A stretch of 64,000 nt of DNA from Owenia fusiformis (lineage: Eukaryota; Annelida; Polychaeta; Sabellida; Oweniidae): the NCBI GenBank assembly GCA_903813345.2, contig CAIIXF020000010.1:36383425-36447424 (forward strand), given 5' to 3'. Shown here piece after piece: positions 27,013-40,900 of the stretch (the stretch's first letter is position 1; the number at the start of each line of letters is the position of its first letter). The notes beneath the pieces are model-generated. The model was not told where the DNA came from. It worked only from the letters and a program-made list of their open reading frames with translations, and made no database searches. The translations under genes and the position numbers were made by a program.

Positions 27013-29779
27013 GTAAGTATAAATCTGAAACATTTCCTATTTGGACTCGACTATTATTTGAAATGATATAGCCGGGTAAGACTACTTATGGCGAACTATT
27101 TTCAACAAGATGGTAAATTGTTGTTTTTGTCTTCAGACATTGAGAAATTAGCTGTCAAACTGAAAATATGTAAAATACCATTGTATAGCAAGTGATATAT
27201 TTATCAACAATGGCAGGAAGGCAAATCAATAAAGGTTACTTCAAAAGTAGGAAGTCATTTAATTTCACTCAGTGTTAAACATATTGGTTGATCATCCCGG
27301 CATTTTGGATTTTTTTAGAAAGCATCTTGATTTCACTTTTTAAGTTTGGCAAATAGATGTCACCTTTTGGTGATTTAAAAAAATCGTCACAAATTTCCAA
27401 TTTTTGAAGTTGAGGAACAAAAATTGAGGGACTTTTGGCATGTTATTAGAAATGAAAACGTGTAGTTGCCAAACTCATGGTGGGGAACTCATGAAAATCA
27501 AAATTCAACATAAATTCAATAAAATAAACTGGTTTGGGGCCAAGAGGACATTTTCATTTTGATATCTTTAATGTGGCAATATTTCAGGGATTCTACAGAT
27601 CAATCATATATTATATTATTTATACAATACATACATTTGTACCCTCGTGGATATCTATCCGCTCATTGATAGATCGATGGTCATCCATGGACACAATTAA
27701 TAATTACATTCATTTTAAGTTTTATTATAATGCATTGTATCATTCATATCTTATTTTAGGATTGCTTAGGTGTTGCCTTAGCCATCCCATATGGTCATGC
27801 AAGCCTTGTATGGATCTATCACATGATATTCAAATTGGCGGACAACGGTCAGTTGGATTCCTATATGGTCATGTACTAGTAAGCCTTATATGGATCTAGC
27901 ACAGGGGTACCACGTGATCGAATATGAAGGCTGAACTCTGGGAGATCCCCCCCCTGGGTGTTGCTATTAATAAAGATGGAGTCTTGAAAGTGGAACAATT
28001 GGCTATACTAACACGTTGACAATAGATGATGAGGAGTTGTAGGAAACCATCTTCGACTTCAAAGGTGTTGTGCTACTGAAACCTTGTAAATCAAGGTGGT
28101 GTTAGGCAAGATCCTCGAGGAAACGCTCACAACACACATTGACACATATACTGTATAAAATCATGAACGTGTAATAAACAAAATAATATCTGGAAATTGT
28201 AATGATTGTGATGTTCATGTTCGTAGCAGTTCGGTAGACTAATAACCCCGATCAAAAATTCTCAAAGATCCCCGGGACTCAACGAACTAAATTTGATAAA
28301 ATTTAATGATATGGTATAAAATCATTTTGAAATTTAGCTGCCCTTTCTTGAAAATTTCTTCTTGAGTAGAGCTCCTTTTTAAATTGGAACCAAATCCGTT
28401 CACTGGTAATTGAGTTATCAAATATTACATTTTAACGACATCAGCTGCCTCTAGTCAGATCGACTGACAAAGCAACCTTTTTTGGGGTTGTCGAGTTGAC
28501 CAAGAGGGCTTCAGCGCCAGCACTTTCAAACTAGGCGAGTAGGCGCCGTAGCCACGAGGTTGCGAGTTCGAGACGCGTGTGCACCTTGTGTTTATTCAAT
28601 TAACATATGTTACTTCATATGTAGAAATTAGATATTTCATTTCATTAGTGTTTTACATAACTTAAACCATCAATTGAAATCAACTAATTATCAATGGAAA
28701 CCAATTTAAGAGTTAACAATGGTTACTATTACTAGTTATATAGTTAACGATGGAAACAATTTAATAGTTAACAATGGTTACCAGATGAAAACCAATTGAA
28801 TAGTTAACAGTGGAAACAATTTAATAGTTAATGAAACAAATCATATTAATTTCAACTGGGATCACATTAAAATAATGTTTGAATACATTAAAAATAATGG
28901 GATCGTTTTCACAATATTTATTGCACATTAAGATTTTTCGATCAGATTTGTTTTTATTATCTCAAGATAAGTTCAATGATTCGAATTATATAAGTTATTG
29001 AATGATTTGAAGTGCGATATGTCTTATATACTGTGCTCGAGAAATTCTGTATTGGCACGAAATGTAGTCGAGAACAAATAAGGAATATCCTGTGTTGCAC
29101 TTCAAATCATTCTAACGTTTTTATCGTGTGATCTTAGGCCAATACATTTTAGGAGATAATCCCTAGGAAATATTCTGTACTCTCTCTCTCTCTCTCGCTC
29201 TCTTTCTCTCTTGCTACTGCGATTGCCCCATCTGTACCAATATTTTCTGTTTTGCTAAGGAGATAATCAATGGGGACAATCTCAGTAGCAATTCAGATTG
29301 GTAAACCATAGGAACTGACCAATCAGAGGGTTTCATTTAACAGATCAAACGATAAAACGTGATTAAAGATTCAGAGATTCGGGGTGCGTCACTTGGGCCA
29401 ATCATATTCCACGTCGTCGAATAAAGGATTTAGGCCCAGGACTAAATGAATTGTAGGACGATTTAACAAAGTATGTCTTATTTCTAGACTTAAATAAAGA
29501 ATAAAGAATATGGCAGCCTGAATTCAAAGTCCAGGATAAAAGACTAAAGTGGATCAAATCATTCACAATTCATTGAGTCGCGTGCTTAAATTATTTTAAT
29601 CCATTCGTGTCTTGTATTTAGCCTTTAAAATTAAGCTTCAACTCTCATTGAAAGTCTAAAACAAAACCATCGTGTTAAAAATCGTCCACACCTCATTGAG
29701 TCATGGGCTTAAATTCTTTATCAATGCCAATTTCAGCAATTACTAGTTTCCTTCGAGTCAAAACGTTGCAACACATACT
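27013..29779. other. Mostly unassigned; some repeat pieces
   Basis: A piece at about 27780-27960 with ATATGGTCATG and CTTATATGGATC, ending in GGGAGATCCCCCC, has a relative at about 37230-37330. At about 28680-28850, AGTTAACAATGG-type words repeat. A CT microsatellite lies at 29180-29215. No gene recognised. Confidence 0.5.
28540..28600 (+). repeat. tRNA-like B-box sequence, probably a SINE remnant
   Basis: CACGAGGTTGCGAGTTCGAGACGCG-like sequence contains a B-box-type GGTTGCGAGTTCGAGAC. No paired acceptor stem is seen, so it is not called a tRNA gene. A related GCGAGTTCGACACGCG lies at about 36335. Confidence 0.35.
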
Positions 29780-30300
29780 TACCCCGGAATAGCCTGACAA
29801 CGGTAAAGTAGAGTCAGATACCGTTGTCACAAATGGCGGACATAATCGTCGCTTCAATTAGATTTTCATGAACTGTATGTTTAATAGAGCACCCAGACTA
29901 ACTTCCTTTGGAACAACAATCAATCAAAGTGTCTTAATACTCATTGTACAGTTAATAATGTTCTACCATCGAAATAAAGTATTTAATTTTACCGACAAAA
30001 ATGAGATACGGGACAACGGACACTGTAATTATTACCTTATACCGTTGTCTTTCTAAATTACTCAAATTCAGATTCCGTTGTCATTGACGATATCGAAGAC
30101 GCTATATTGTGGAGATTCACGACCCAATTTGATTGAAAAGGGATTTCATATTATACATCATCACAAGAGCTTAATGCATGCACAGAATTAGCGATGATAA
30201 AATCCCATGAAATGAAGACCAAGTGATTAGACAAGCGACGATTATGTCCGCCATTTGTGACAACGGTATCTGACTTTACCGTAGCAGGCTATTCCGGTGT
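29780..30300. repeat. Foldback element with 65-75 bp inverted arms
   Basis: The left arm has CCGGAATAGCCTG, CAGATACCGTTGTCACAAAT and GGCGGACATAATCGTCGCTT; the right arm (about 30226-30300) is the near-exact inverse. More ACCGTTGTC words lie between them. The target duplication is unclear. Confidence 0.8.
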
Positions 30301-30904
30301 GATATTGTTGCCCAGTTGATATGATCTAGTTTGGTCCTCTGTTTTGAAGAAGTTAAATATGCCAAGCCTCAGTGTTTTTGCTTTTAAAGGGCTTTACATT
30401 AGGAGCCCCAGGTCATATGCATCTCGGTAACTCTTCGAATGTCAGTGTTTCAATATTTAGCAAATAGATAGATATTGGAATAAGTGTTCAAAATTGTGGC
30501 CAACCAGCTGTTAGTCGGAAGAAAATACTGTAGAAGCCGCTGCACACACCAAATTAATGAACTATATCACTACTTCGATATATCATGGGGTCTCTATTTT
30601 ACACCTATTTAGTGTGTTTACGACGCCTCCCGGCGAACATCTTCTTCCACCTAAAAATATACCATTCATATTGATTGTAAGACAGGCGGATGATTGAATA
30701 GGTCTATTGGATTTTACTTAGGTAATGGATTAACTTCAGGTCGACCCCTTTACTTTTCAAAAGTGCAAAGTGAACTTATTTTTGGTTTATTCAGTTCAAA
30801 GTCATTTCCTTAAAAATTAATAACGCTAATCAAACGATCACATGTTCTGATTCAAGTACTTACTACTAACGCAAATTCCATGCCCCGAAAATACTAGTAC
30901 TCAC

Positions 30905-32309
30905 CAGGAATTGTAAAGTCCTGTAGATCCAGTCGTAGCCCTCTGAGAGGGCTGGGTAACATCTGAAAAATACAGTATTTTAGTAAATCATCAATTCAAG
31001 CACTTATTGGTAAAGTAGACAGATATTAAATTCAGTTATATATAAAAATAAAATCCTTTTAATTCGTCATCCTAAGTTATATCTAATTTTTCTGATACCA
31101 GTATGAAATTGATGAGTTAAATGAATTGGGTGACTTACCGGTATGGAATGGAAAATTCGATGGGATAGACGCATGCGCAGTCGGGGTTGTAGGAAAAGTA
31201 GGATCTATATGTATAACAGGAGACGTTACGTCGACCACCCTTGTGGCACCACTCTTAATTGTTGGAGTAAAAGTATCTATATATATAACAGGAGACGATA
31301 CGTCGACCACCCTTGTGGCATCCCTCTTAATTGTTGGAGTAAAAGTAGGATCTATATATATAACAGGAGACGTTACGTCGACCACCCCTGTGGCACCACT
31401 CTTAATTGCTGGAGGAACATCGGTGGGGTTGGTAGTTGTCTTACCACGAGGTCGAGTCGTAGTTGTTGTACTGCTCGCAGTTGAAGCAGGTGGTGTCGTA
31501 CTCATCTGCATCGACATGATTGAGGTTGCATTGCTTTTGTCAGAACCATCACCTTCCGTAACATCATTGCATTTCCCAAGTCTTTCAGACATCAGAGCTA
31601 TTATATCGTTTCGCATGCTTTCAAAGGCATTTCTCACTTCTTGAACATTGTTTTGAATGTCATCGAAATCATTTTTCATCTGTTCAATGTTATTTTGTAC
31701 ACCATCAAATGTGTCCTTCATTTCATCAACATCTTTTCGAACTTCACCGAGACCTTCTTTTACTTCTCCAACATCGTTTTGGACTTCATCGATAGTGTCC
31801 CTCATTTCCTCAACATCACTTTGAACTTCACCAAGATTATCATTCATTTCATCAATATCATTTTGGACTTCACTGAGATTGTCATTTACTTGTTTAACAC
31901 CATTCTGAACTTCATCGACGTTGTTCTTCACTTCTGTAACATCATTTTTGACTTCATTAAAATCATTTTTCAGGCTTTCAACATTGTCTTCCAAAACCAC
32001 AGAATTGTTTCTTATTATTTCAACATCACTCTGTACTTTACCGACATGGTCCTTTACTTCTCCAACATCATTCTGTAGTTTAGTAATATCAGTTTGGAGT
32101 CTTTGCGCAGTTGCTTTGGTCTCCCTGCAACACATCTGTGTGTCATTTTGGAATACAGCCACCCTCTCAAAAAGTCGATCAATGTCAATCTTTGTGCATG
32201 TCGGACTTGTAGGCACCTGTTCCTTTGGTGGTTTTTTTTGCTTCTTCCGTTTTGCTTCAATTAGTGAAACAAAAATGAAGACAAATACAATCAGTATTAA
32301 CAGCTTCAT
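30905..32309 (-). CDS. Secreted heptad-repeat coiled-coil protein (3' end not found)
   Basis: The first exon starts at ATG 32309 and runs to a donor at 31139 (ACCG|GTAAGT, phase 1). A small second exon, 30905-30962, fits in phase (DVTQPSQRATTGSTG...) and ends in phase 2 at GTGAGT, so more exons should follow. Residues 1-21 are a signal peptide (MKLLILIVFVFIFVSLIEA), followed by a Lys-rich patch. From about residue 60 to 240, regular heptads (VQNDIDEMNDNLGEV, VQSDVEEMRDTIDEV and so on) with V/I/L/M at a and d form a long parallel coiled coil; a CC pair before it could cross-link chains. Then come Ser/Thr-rich sequence and three repeats of about 30 residues (VVDVTSPVIYID). Secretion and oligomerisation are inferred; no enzyme or binding domain is seen. 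If the donor is not used the frame continues 18 more codons to a stop at 31083. Confidence 0.75.
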
Positions 32310-32439
32310 AGTCAATTCGTTGTTTCAGCTTTGCCCCCTTTATTTCTGAAGATTCTAAGAAATACAATTAAGAATATGCTGTCTAGCTGTTGTTTGAACT
32401 CCGATCTCAGCAGTTGATTTGAAAGCAATGCAACGTGGC

Positions 32440-32465
32440 AACCTCATGCTATACATATAAAGGTG
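32440..32465 (-). promoter_or_regulatory. Possible TATA box of the coiled-coil gene
   Basis: On the minus strand, CACCTTTATATGTATAGC lies about 140 bases before the start codon at 32309. It is the only TATA-like word at a reasonable distance; the start site is not known. Confidence 0.3.
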
Positions 32466-32599
32466 ATTTTCAGCACCTGTGCAAGTTGAATAATTTTTTT
32501 AGTTATCGTCCTCAGAAAATCAGTCCAAGCTTCTCATACAACTGTCGGATGCATAACGATATTAACACAAGTACCAAATGGGAAACTAATACTTTAGGC

Positions 32600-33304
32600 T
32601 AGAGGTCATGGTGGTTCTTTGATTTGGTAAATTACTTCAGCAACAATTAGCTTAGTGTTAATTAAATATTTTGCAATTTCAGCTAGGGGTTGAAATTAGC
32701 AACTCAATTATTGCCCATTATTGCTTATAGTGGTTGGCTCCAGATAAATATAATGTCTGCATTTCTAATGTGGAAGAGTTGTATTGTTTGTTATTAACAA
32801 GAAGCACATATGGGCCACCATTAGCCTTGAGTATACGACATAACACATGAAAGTGAAGCACCAGCGATTTTCTCCAAGAAATATTAAGGTCTAAAAACAA
32901 ATTAGCAGCTTTAAAGGAATTTGATAGCTACATGTTTTGAGATCACAGAATTGTTATCCAAGACAAAGTACTGAACTATCTTATCAAAGTAGTACAAAAT
33001 AAAATATTTATTTATATATAGCCACTAAATAAGGACATGTACATGATTTGTAGTTATATACAGAAAGTAAAGACATAAAAACTTTACTCTGAACTAGTCT
33101 TGTCCTTTGTCCCTTTAATATAATCAAATCCTCTGCAGTTTATGCCATTTCTAACATAGTAAAATATAGATGTCTTTAAATCTGATTCTGGAAAAGAAAC
33201 TTGGAATTCTAAAACTGTATTTACAAAAAGATGTCTCTTATAAATACAATTAGCAATCTCATTTCTGAAACAACAGCATCGTTTAAGTTCTTATGTTATC
33301 ATAG
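32600..33304. other. No feature recognised
   Basis: AT-rich intergenic sequence between the coiled-coil gene and the WG-rich gene. No exon or repeat could be supported. Confidence 0.45.
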
Positions 33305-33460
33305 AAAAACCTGTTTAAGCGGAACACCTTTGGTTGTTCTGTAAAGTGTTCCACTTTGGAGGTGTTCTACTCATAGACGAGGTTCATTTAATATTGAGTC
33401 AGTTGGTCTTTAGATCCTAAAAAGTGTTCCACTAACAGAGGTGTTCCACTTTAAAGGTTT
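33305..33460. mobile_element. Tc1/mariner-type MITE, uninterrupted copy
   Basis: Matches 6801-7087 without the 140-base insert: AAGCGGAACACCTTTGG at the left, TTCATTTAATATTGAGTCAG in the middle, GTTCCACTTTAAAGGTTT at the right. The outer CAGT bases are lost. It shows the empty target of the insert. Confidence 0.75.
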
Positions 33461-34450
33461 AATTTTATGTAAATCCAGTAATTCTGAAAAATAAACCTAT
33501 GTTTATGAAGCCCTGGACATCCTGGATGGATTTAGATGAATATCAAATGTCTTCATAGTTTTTTATTCAATATCCCAGCCCCTTTTACTAAAATAAGTTT
33601 GGTTCATAACCCACTCACCATCTTCTCCATAGCAAAATTTTCTGAAGGACAAATTAAACCCAAATTTATTCTCCTTTTCCAGAAACAAGTCAATCGTAGC
33701 ATAATTTTGATTTTAAAGGTCATCGTTGCTTTTTATATGAAATTGCTAAATGTTTTTTCATGCGACATTATAAAATCATGACTAGTATCGTTGGCTAATC
33801 GCCAAATTAAACCAAGTCGCAAATTAAAACAATTTAGTACAAGTATCTAGTTTTGTTCAAAATTAAAATTAAAAACGAACTATACCAAGATTATAACAAT
33901 CCCTTTAAAGGCCCCATGTAATGTTTGAGACTATGTTTTTATCATTCATTTACTATTTTTCATGACTTCCAGAGATATTCGAGAGATTTTTGAAAAAGAA
34001 AAATATTTTGAGAAAAAATTGCCAGCTTTTCTTTTCCTAAACATTTAAATTTCCTGTCATATTTCAAACAATGTTTTGAAGTTAAAAAAATAAGTTACAC
34101 ATATCACACTTTGATACCATTGGGTAAGACAACAATATAAGCCAAAGTAGTTAAAACTTTATATGGGGCCTTTAAGGAACACATGTTTCAATCTGACAAT
34201 TCTTATGTTAATACAGAAATAATTGTATGCATCAGACTTAAATATCTTGGTAGTGATTTCTAACAGCTTTACTGAATGTTCAAACGGGTATAATGCACAA
34301 TTCAAAGGTTTGTGCGAGACATGTAACACTGGGAAGGTGAGAGATTCAACATACAGTGTTGTTCCAGGGGGTTGGATTTTGAAGAAGTATTTTGTCATGC
34401 TGGTGGGATTCTGAAATCCATTTTCCTGACAATCAACAATTTTGACTATA

Positions 34451-34517
34451 CAGGGTGGGCCAATAAAAATTATTTTCTATTTACTCAAAATGTTCCAATT
34501 TTTATTGGCCCACCCTG
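34451..34517. mobile_element. 67-bp perfect hairpin MITE with TA flanks
   Basis: CAGGGTGGGCCAATAAAAAT and its exact inverse surround a loop of about 25 bases. TA stands on each side, as for Tc1/mariner elements. It lies just past the polyadenylation signal of the WG-rich gene. Confidence 0.85.
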
Positions 34518-34566
34518 TATTTAAACAGCTATTACTGCTCGCAGGGTGCTGAATCAACAGCACAAT

Positions 34567-34572
34567 TTTATT
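34567..34572 (-). terminator. Polyadenylation signal of the WG-rich gene
   Basis: AATAAA on the minus strand (TTTATT on plus), about 360 bases after the stop codon at 34931-34933. Confidence 0.5.
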
Positions 34573-34930
34573 TTGTCAAAATTCCTACCCCTTCCTGTAG
34601 GGTCTCTCTCACACACCTCAGACTGATTCATGATAAATGCCCACACAGCTGTAGTTAATGCTTACACAGCAGAGTTGAATATTCAAACATCTGTGGTGAA
34701 TGTTCTTACTGTGTGAGATTAAATGCTCACGGGCAATTCCAGCGGGCAATTTTTTCTTAAAACGAGTTCATGGAAGGCTTACTTAAAACTGTTTGAGTTC
34801 ATAATTGTTTATCTGTACATTTATAAACTGTAATTTTCAAAGGCACATGATTGGCAAAACTGGCAACAATTTCTTTTCACTATTGTTGACACAGCCTGCA
34901 TAAGAGACACTTGCATTATTGCACTTCCTT

Positions 34931-37900
34931 CTACTGAGGTTGCTGGGCAACAGATCCCCATGCCCCCTGGGATATAGACAGACCTGCCATCTGGTGGTCA
35001 AGTTCTGAAATAAGACATTAAAATTCTTGAATTATGATTCCATGAATAAAATGCCATGAGTGGAAAAGAGGAGTAAAATCGTGATATAAACAAGGAATAA
35101 AAGTAAACAAACAACTATAAATTGTACAGAATTAATGCCAGGAACCATACCTAAGCAACAGCATACATTTACATTTAAACAAAGAATTATTTATACCTAT
35201 AACTATAATAGGTAGGTTACATTACCATTCAATGATGTTAATAAATTGACCTAATTAATGAAATGTATATACTAGTATTAACTGGGAATATACATCTGCT
35301 AAAAGTGTCACGCATTCATGACTTGAAATTTTGGATGAAATGAAAAATAAACATTAGTATCAAAATATGAGAAATATGTCAACATACAAAGTCATATTTC
35401 ATATATGTATATTGAGTAGACCAGCAACCAGAATGCTCCCCATAATTCTTTCGTAAAGCAGAATAAATACTCAATTTCATGATTATGATGAAAGCTGGTC
35501 TGATATCAATTTTTATATTTTTTTCAAGTGGGCGTAATTGGGTTTTCAAATGGGTGGAAATGGGTACAAATGGGTGCAAATGCATTTTCAAGCATTTGCA
35601 GAATACAATCTAGTTCCACTCACTTGCACCAGGTGGACCTGCTCCAGCCCTAGTGGCGCCCCCTCTTGGTGGATTAGCCCCAGCACGCATTCCCGGGCCT
35701 TTTGGCATGCCAAGATTGGTCAAAACGCCACGTCCTCTCCCTCTTCCTATACCTGTGTGTGAAAAAATCATATAAATCAGTTTTGAAAAGTGTTAACATC
35801 TATAAATATAAGATGACAACATTTTTCAATTCACAAGTAAAACAGGTTTATCAAACTACTTGTCAATTATCAGGTAATGAATTGCATGTTTACGATGGCA
35901 ATTTTATGATTGTATACTGAAATGATTGTATACTGAAATGATTGTATACTGAAATGATTGTATACTGAAATGATTGTATACCGAAATGATTGTATACCGA
36001 AATGATTGTATACCGAAATGATTGTATACCGAAATGATTGTATACTGAAATGAATTATCAAGTGGACAATTGGAGATTCTTAAGGCATAGACCAACAAAG
36101 CGATTACTTGAAGAGTTACTCGATGTTGTTTATGTCATATGACAGGCATTGCCTTCAGACAGTAGGCTAAAATTGCATTAAATTTTGACACTTGGTTGTT
36201 CCATTTTTTCAATAGACATGCAATACTGTGTGCATAAGTTGGTCTCAAGATATATCTAAGATATTATTTAAGCAATTATAATGGGACATCACTGATGGGT
36301 GAGAAACCCAAGAGACAATACATCTCTAACTTTGCGAGTTCGACACGCGTCAGGCCCATGGCCAGGATTTGCCAAGGGGGGGGGTTCAGTTTTCAAAAAT
36401 TTCCAGGGGGGGTTCATATTTGACAATTTTGACCCTAATATGGCTAAAATCACTTGAGAAGTGCTCCAAATGGTGAAAATCTGCATGATTTTGAAAGAAT
36501 TATTGGCCAGGGGGGGGGTGCCCGAACCCTGCGAACCCCCCCTGGCTACGGGCCTGCGCGTGTGCTCATGTTTATTTCATTTACCTCCAAATGCCTGAGG
36601 TGGAAGTGGTCTGCTTGTCATTGGCTGTTGTTGTTGGACTAGTTGTTGGGGAACTGTTTGTTGTAATGGCTGAGCTGGTTGTTGTAATGGCTGAGCTGGT
36701 TGTTGTAATGGCTGAGCTGGTTGTTGTAATGGCTGAGCTGGTTGTTGTAATGGTTGGGCTTGTTGTTGTAATGGTTGAGTTTGTTGAGAGGTTGTCAAAG
36801 ATGCCCCTGGACCCCAAGATGCCCCTGGACCCCAAGATGCTCCTGGACCCCAAGATCTGGGAGCACCTAATAAAACAAATACATTCCTTGATAAGTCAAT
36901 TTAATTGTTATTATTATGTTTGTGAACTATTTTACTACCTATTTAAAATATTCTTTCCCGTCTGCAAAAATCACTCACTGAATATTATTTAGAGTAAATC
37001 ACTGTTAAAAAATATCAATAACAATATTTTTTATCACATGTTATAGAACTGACAACTCGGGGCCTTGGAAAACAAACAGCACAAAACATATACACGTACC
37101 TTGTTTTTGTGGCCCCCAGGATCTCATAGTAGCCGGTTGTTGGGTGCTCGACTTTAGTGTGTTTGTGTCGTTAACTTCCTGATAAAACAAACAACTCACA
37201 GGGTGAACAATATTGTACAAATGACCCTAAAAAGACTATATCGATTCCTATATGATCATATAAGCCTTATATGGATCACATGGATACAGTGTGACCCAAT
37301 ACCAACTCTGAATTTTGAGAGATCCCCCTAACTAGCTTGGTAGCAGTATAGCTACCAATGTTTGCTTTGTTATTTCACTTTTATAATTTCCTGAATTAAA
37401 ACTGGAATTTAGAATACATATGTCATTTTAAAAACAAGCAGACAATGAAAATGAAGATATTTATCAATACGTTACCCTGAGCCTTCAGATTATGACATTA
37501 CCCTCTAACAAAAACAAATTAACAGTTTGGTACTGGACCAATCAGAGAGCATTGAAAGTCACGTTTGTATGCTTACATATAAGTTGTATAGAGAATAGTA
37601 TTTATTTGAGGGATGCAATGATCTGATTGGTCCAGTGAGTTTATAAATGAATACCAGTAAGTGAGAGTGTGAGAAGATGATATGAAGCTTTCAAAGGGTT
37701 ATAAATGTCTACCTATGAAGAATGCAATAATTATGCTATCTTCTATTAGGTTTATTTTTTTATGAAATATTACCTAATAAATGTGCATTTCATTTTTTAT
37801 AAATGTTTTTCTTGACCTGAGATTCATTGTGTGTAAAATTGTGTCATAATTCTTTCGATCTTATAAAAATGTTCATCCATTTATTCGAATTATTGTTCGC

Positions 37901-40900
37901 CATTTCCAATTGTAAAAAACGAAATTTCGCAACCTCAGTCATAACATTATCCATTTTCATTTTAATAGTGTGTATTTTGATAAATTTCTAATTAAATTAG
38001 ATTAAATCTTTCTACACTTAGAAAAATATTGATCCATCCATAGTCGTTAATCTACTACAATCTCTATTCCTATTCAAGAAAACAATTTCGCAAGAAAGAA
38101 TAATTCATGTATAATGTTGATATGAAGCTCTCTGATTGGTTGAAAGTCTAAGTGTTAAACCACAAGCCAAAGTTAGAGGGAATTATACTAGCCAATCATA
38201 ACCCAGGTCATTATGTAATTACTTAAAGGCAAAAATAAAAATACATTTTCATTCTTGTTTAAACACAATATTGAGAAAGCAAAATATTATTTCAAATTTT
38301 ATATATATATTATCACTTGAAAAAGGTAAAAGAACGAATTTATTCTATGAATACCATGTTTTAAAATAGACTTGACAAAAATGTCCAACACTGAATTCAT
38401 TCACGTGGCCTAAGTTCTAATTCTTATATAACACATAATCACAGTTACAGAATCTTATATATTCAGGTTTCTCAGATCGACAGCTAAAAGATGTTGATAT
38501 TTTACATGATCATACAGCTGATCTTTATATCTGCAGCTTTGAGTAGAAAGAGGAATAAAATATTGAGCAGGACGTCTCGTAAGTATTAGAAGTTTGTTTA
38601 TGCATTTAGTGTTTATTGTTTATCATATTGTGTTTATTTCTTTGTAGATGTAGAAATAGTTTTAGTTAGTCTTTAGTGTGTAGTTGTTATCATGTTATGA
38701 TATAATATGTCAATTAAAGTTATATATAATATATATAGGTTATTTCATGCTTGATTTTCAATATGAATTTTATTCCAGGGTAATATGATATTGACTGAGG
38801 GAAATATGATATTGACTGAACGAGCGTAGCGAGTGAGTGTCAATACAATATTTACCAAATTTGAAAAATGAAAATTATTTTTAAACCCAAAAATTTGAAA
38901 TGAAAATATTTGGAAAAAATGAAAATTTTTGAAAAAATGAAAAATTGTTTTTTTTAAAATGAACCTTTTTTGAAAAAATAGGGACAACATGATTTTTCGA
39001 GTATATATTTTTTTCCAGGGACAATATGATTTTTCGAGTATATATGATTTTAAGAGGGATAATATGATTTTATTTCCCAGGGAAAACAGTAGTATTATGG
39101 AATAATGTACTTTATTCCATAGTTAGCATGATATTCATTGGATAACATGTCAAAATAAAAATGGTATTTTTGTAATCAGTGGTAAAATATGATATTTTTT
39201 GGACAAATTTTCACTTAACCATAGCATATGGTGTTTAAGCCATGACATACAGCGCCGTATGCTATGAATTATGGATTTTTGCTACTTCAGACTCAAAACG
39301 AGGCTAAGTGTCAACATCGCCGGATCGTTTGGAAAATTCAAATTAAATCACTTAATTTCTGATGATTCTGATGATGACTTTAACTATGGAATAAAAAGAA
39401 CATCCTATGATTTACTAGTGATATGATTTTAATCCACTCATGGATATTGATATCTGCACTCTCTCGCTATGCTCGCTCGTGCAGATATCATATCCATTCG
39501 CGAATAAAAATCATGTCACTCATAAATCATAGGATATCCTCTATTTACACCATGGTCAGAGCAATATCAGGTACACAACATCAGGTGATGTTTATCAGGT
39601 GATAAGTCACATATTTGAGATAGGGATGATATTGGAATTAACGGGATGATATCAGGGATGATATTGGAATTAACGGGATGATATCAGGGATGATATTGGA
39701 ATTAACGGGATGATATCAGGGATGATATTGAAATTAACGGGATGATATCAGGGATGATATTGGAATTAACGGGATGATATCAGGGATGATATTGGAATTA
39801 ACGGGATGATATCAGGGATGATATTGGAATTAACAGGATGATATCAGGGATGATATTGGAATTAACGGGATGATATCAGATTTGATATCGATATAACACC
39901 GCTAATTCTGATATCATCCCGCCCGGGGAAATCTTTTGAGACTTTCTTTCGTTTTTTTTTCACATTCACTTCATCTACTAATTTCCAAATGACATTTTTA
40001 TGTTTTTGTCAGTGATAATATGAAATACATGTAACTTTAATATTTCCAAGAATAATTCATTGTTTTCTCGTCAAACAGATGGTTTTTGCGGTATATACAA
40101 CATTTACAGAGAAATGACAGAGATACATGTTCATTGTTTTAGTTTTATGGAATAAAGTATGGTATTGTAGAACCTATATCTCAATACCTCTATAATTTAA
40201 ACACTTGATCATGTTCAATATATTGCCTCTCAAAAGATCTGTGATATCTTCTCCATATCAACATTTATAGAGAAGTGACGGATAAATATTCATTGTTTTA
40301 GTTTTTATGGAATAAAGTATGGTATTGTAAAACCTATATCTCAATACCTCTATAATTTGAACACTTGATCATGTTCAATATATTGCCTCTCAAAAGATCT
40401 GTGATACCTTCTCCATATCAACATTTATAGAGAAATGACAAGATAAATGTTCATTGTTTTAGTTTTTATGGAATAAAGTATGGTATTGTAGAACCTATAT
40501 CTCAATACCTCTATAATTTGAACACTTGATCATGTTCAATATATTGCCTCTCAAAAGATCTGTGATACCTTCTCCATATCAACATGTACAGAGAAATGAC
40601 AGATAAATGTTCATTGTTTTAGTTTTATGGAATAAAGTATGGTATTGTAAAGCCTATATCTCAATACCTCTATAATTTGAACACTTGATCATGTTCAATA
40701 TATTGCCTCTCAAAAGATCTGTGATACCTTCTCCATATCAACATTTATAGAGAAATGACAAGATAAATGTTCATTGTTTTAGTTTTTATGGAATAAAGTA
40801 TGGTATTGTAGAACCTATATCTCAATACCTCTATAATTTGAACACTTGATCATGTTCAATATATTGCCTCTCAAAAGATCTGTGATACCTTCTCCATATC

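Noticed and set aside
31641-32078. 145-residue plus-strand frame rich in Phe, Ile and Asn
   Set aside because: Antisense shadow of the heptad-repeat coiled coil, whose period is a multiple of three bases.
34223-34414. Cys-containing plus-strand stretch (ECSNGYNAQFKGLCETCNTG) resembling an EGF- or ephrin-receptor-like module, with acceptor- and donor-like borders
   Set aside because: No neighbouring exons on that strand and it overlaps the 3' end region of the minus-strand WG-rich gene; could be an exon relic but one short match is too little.
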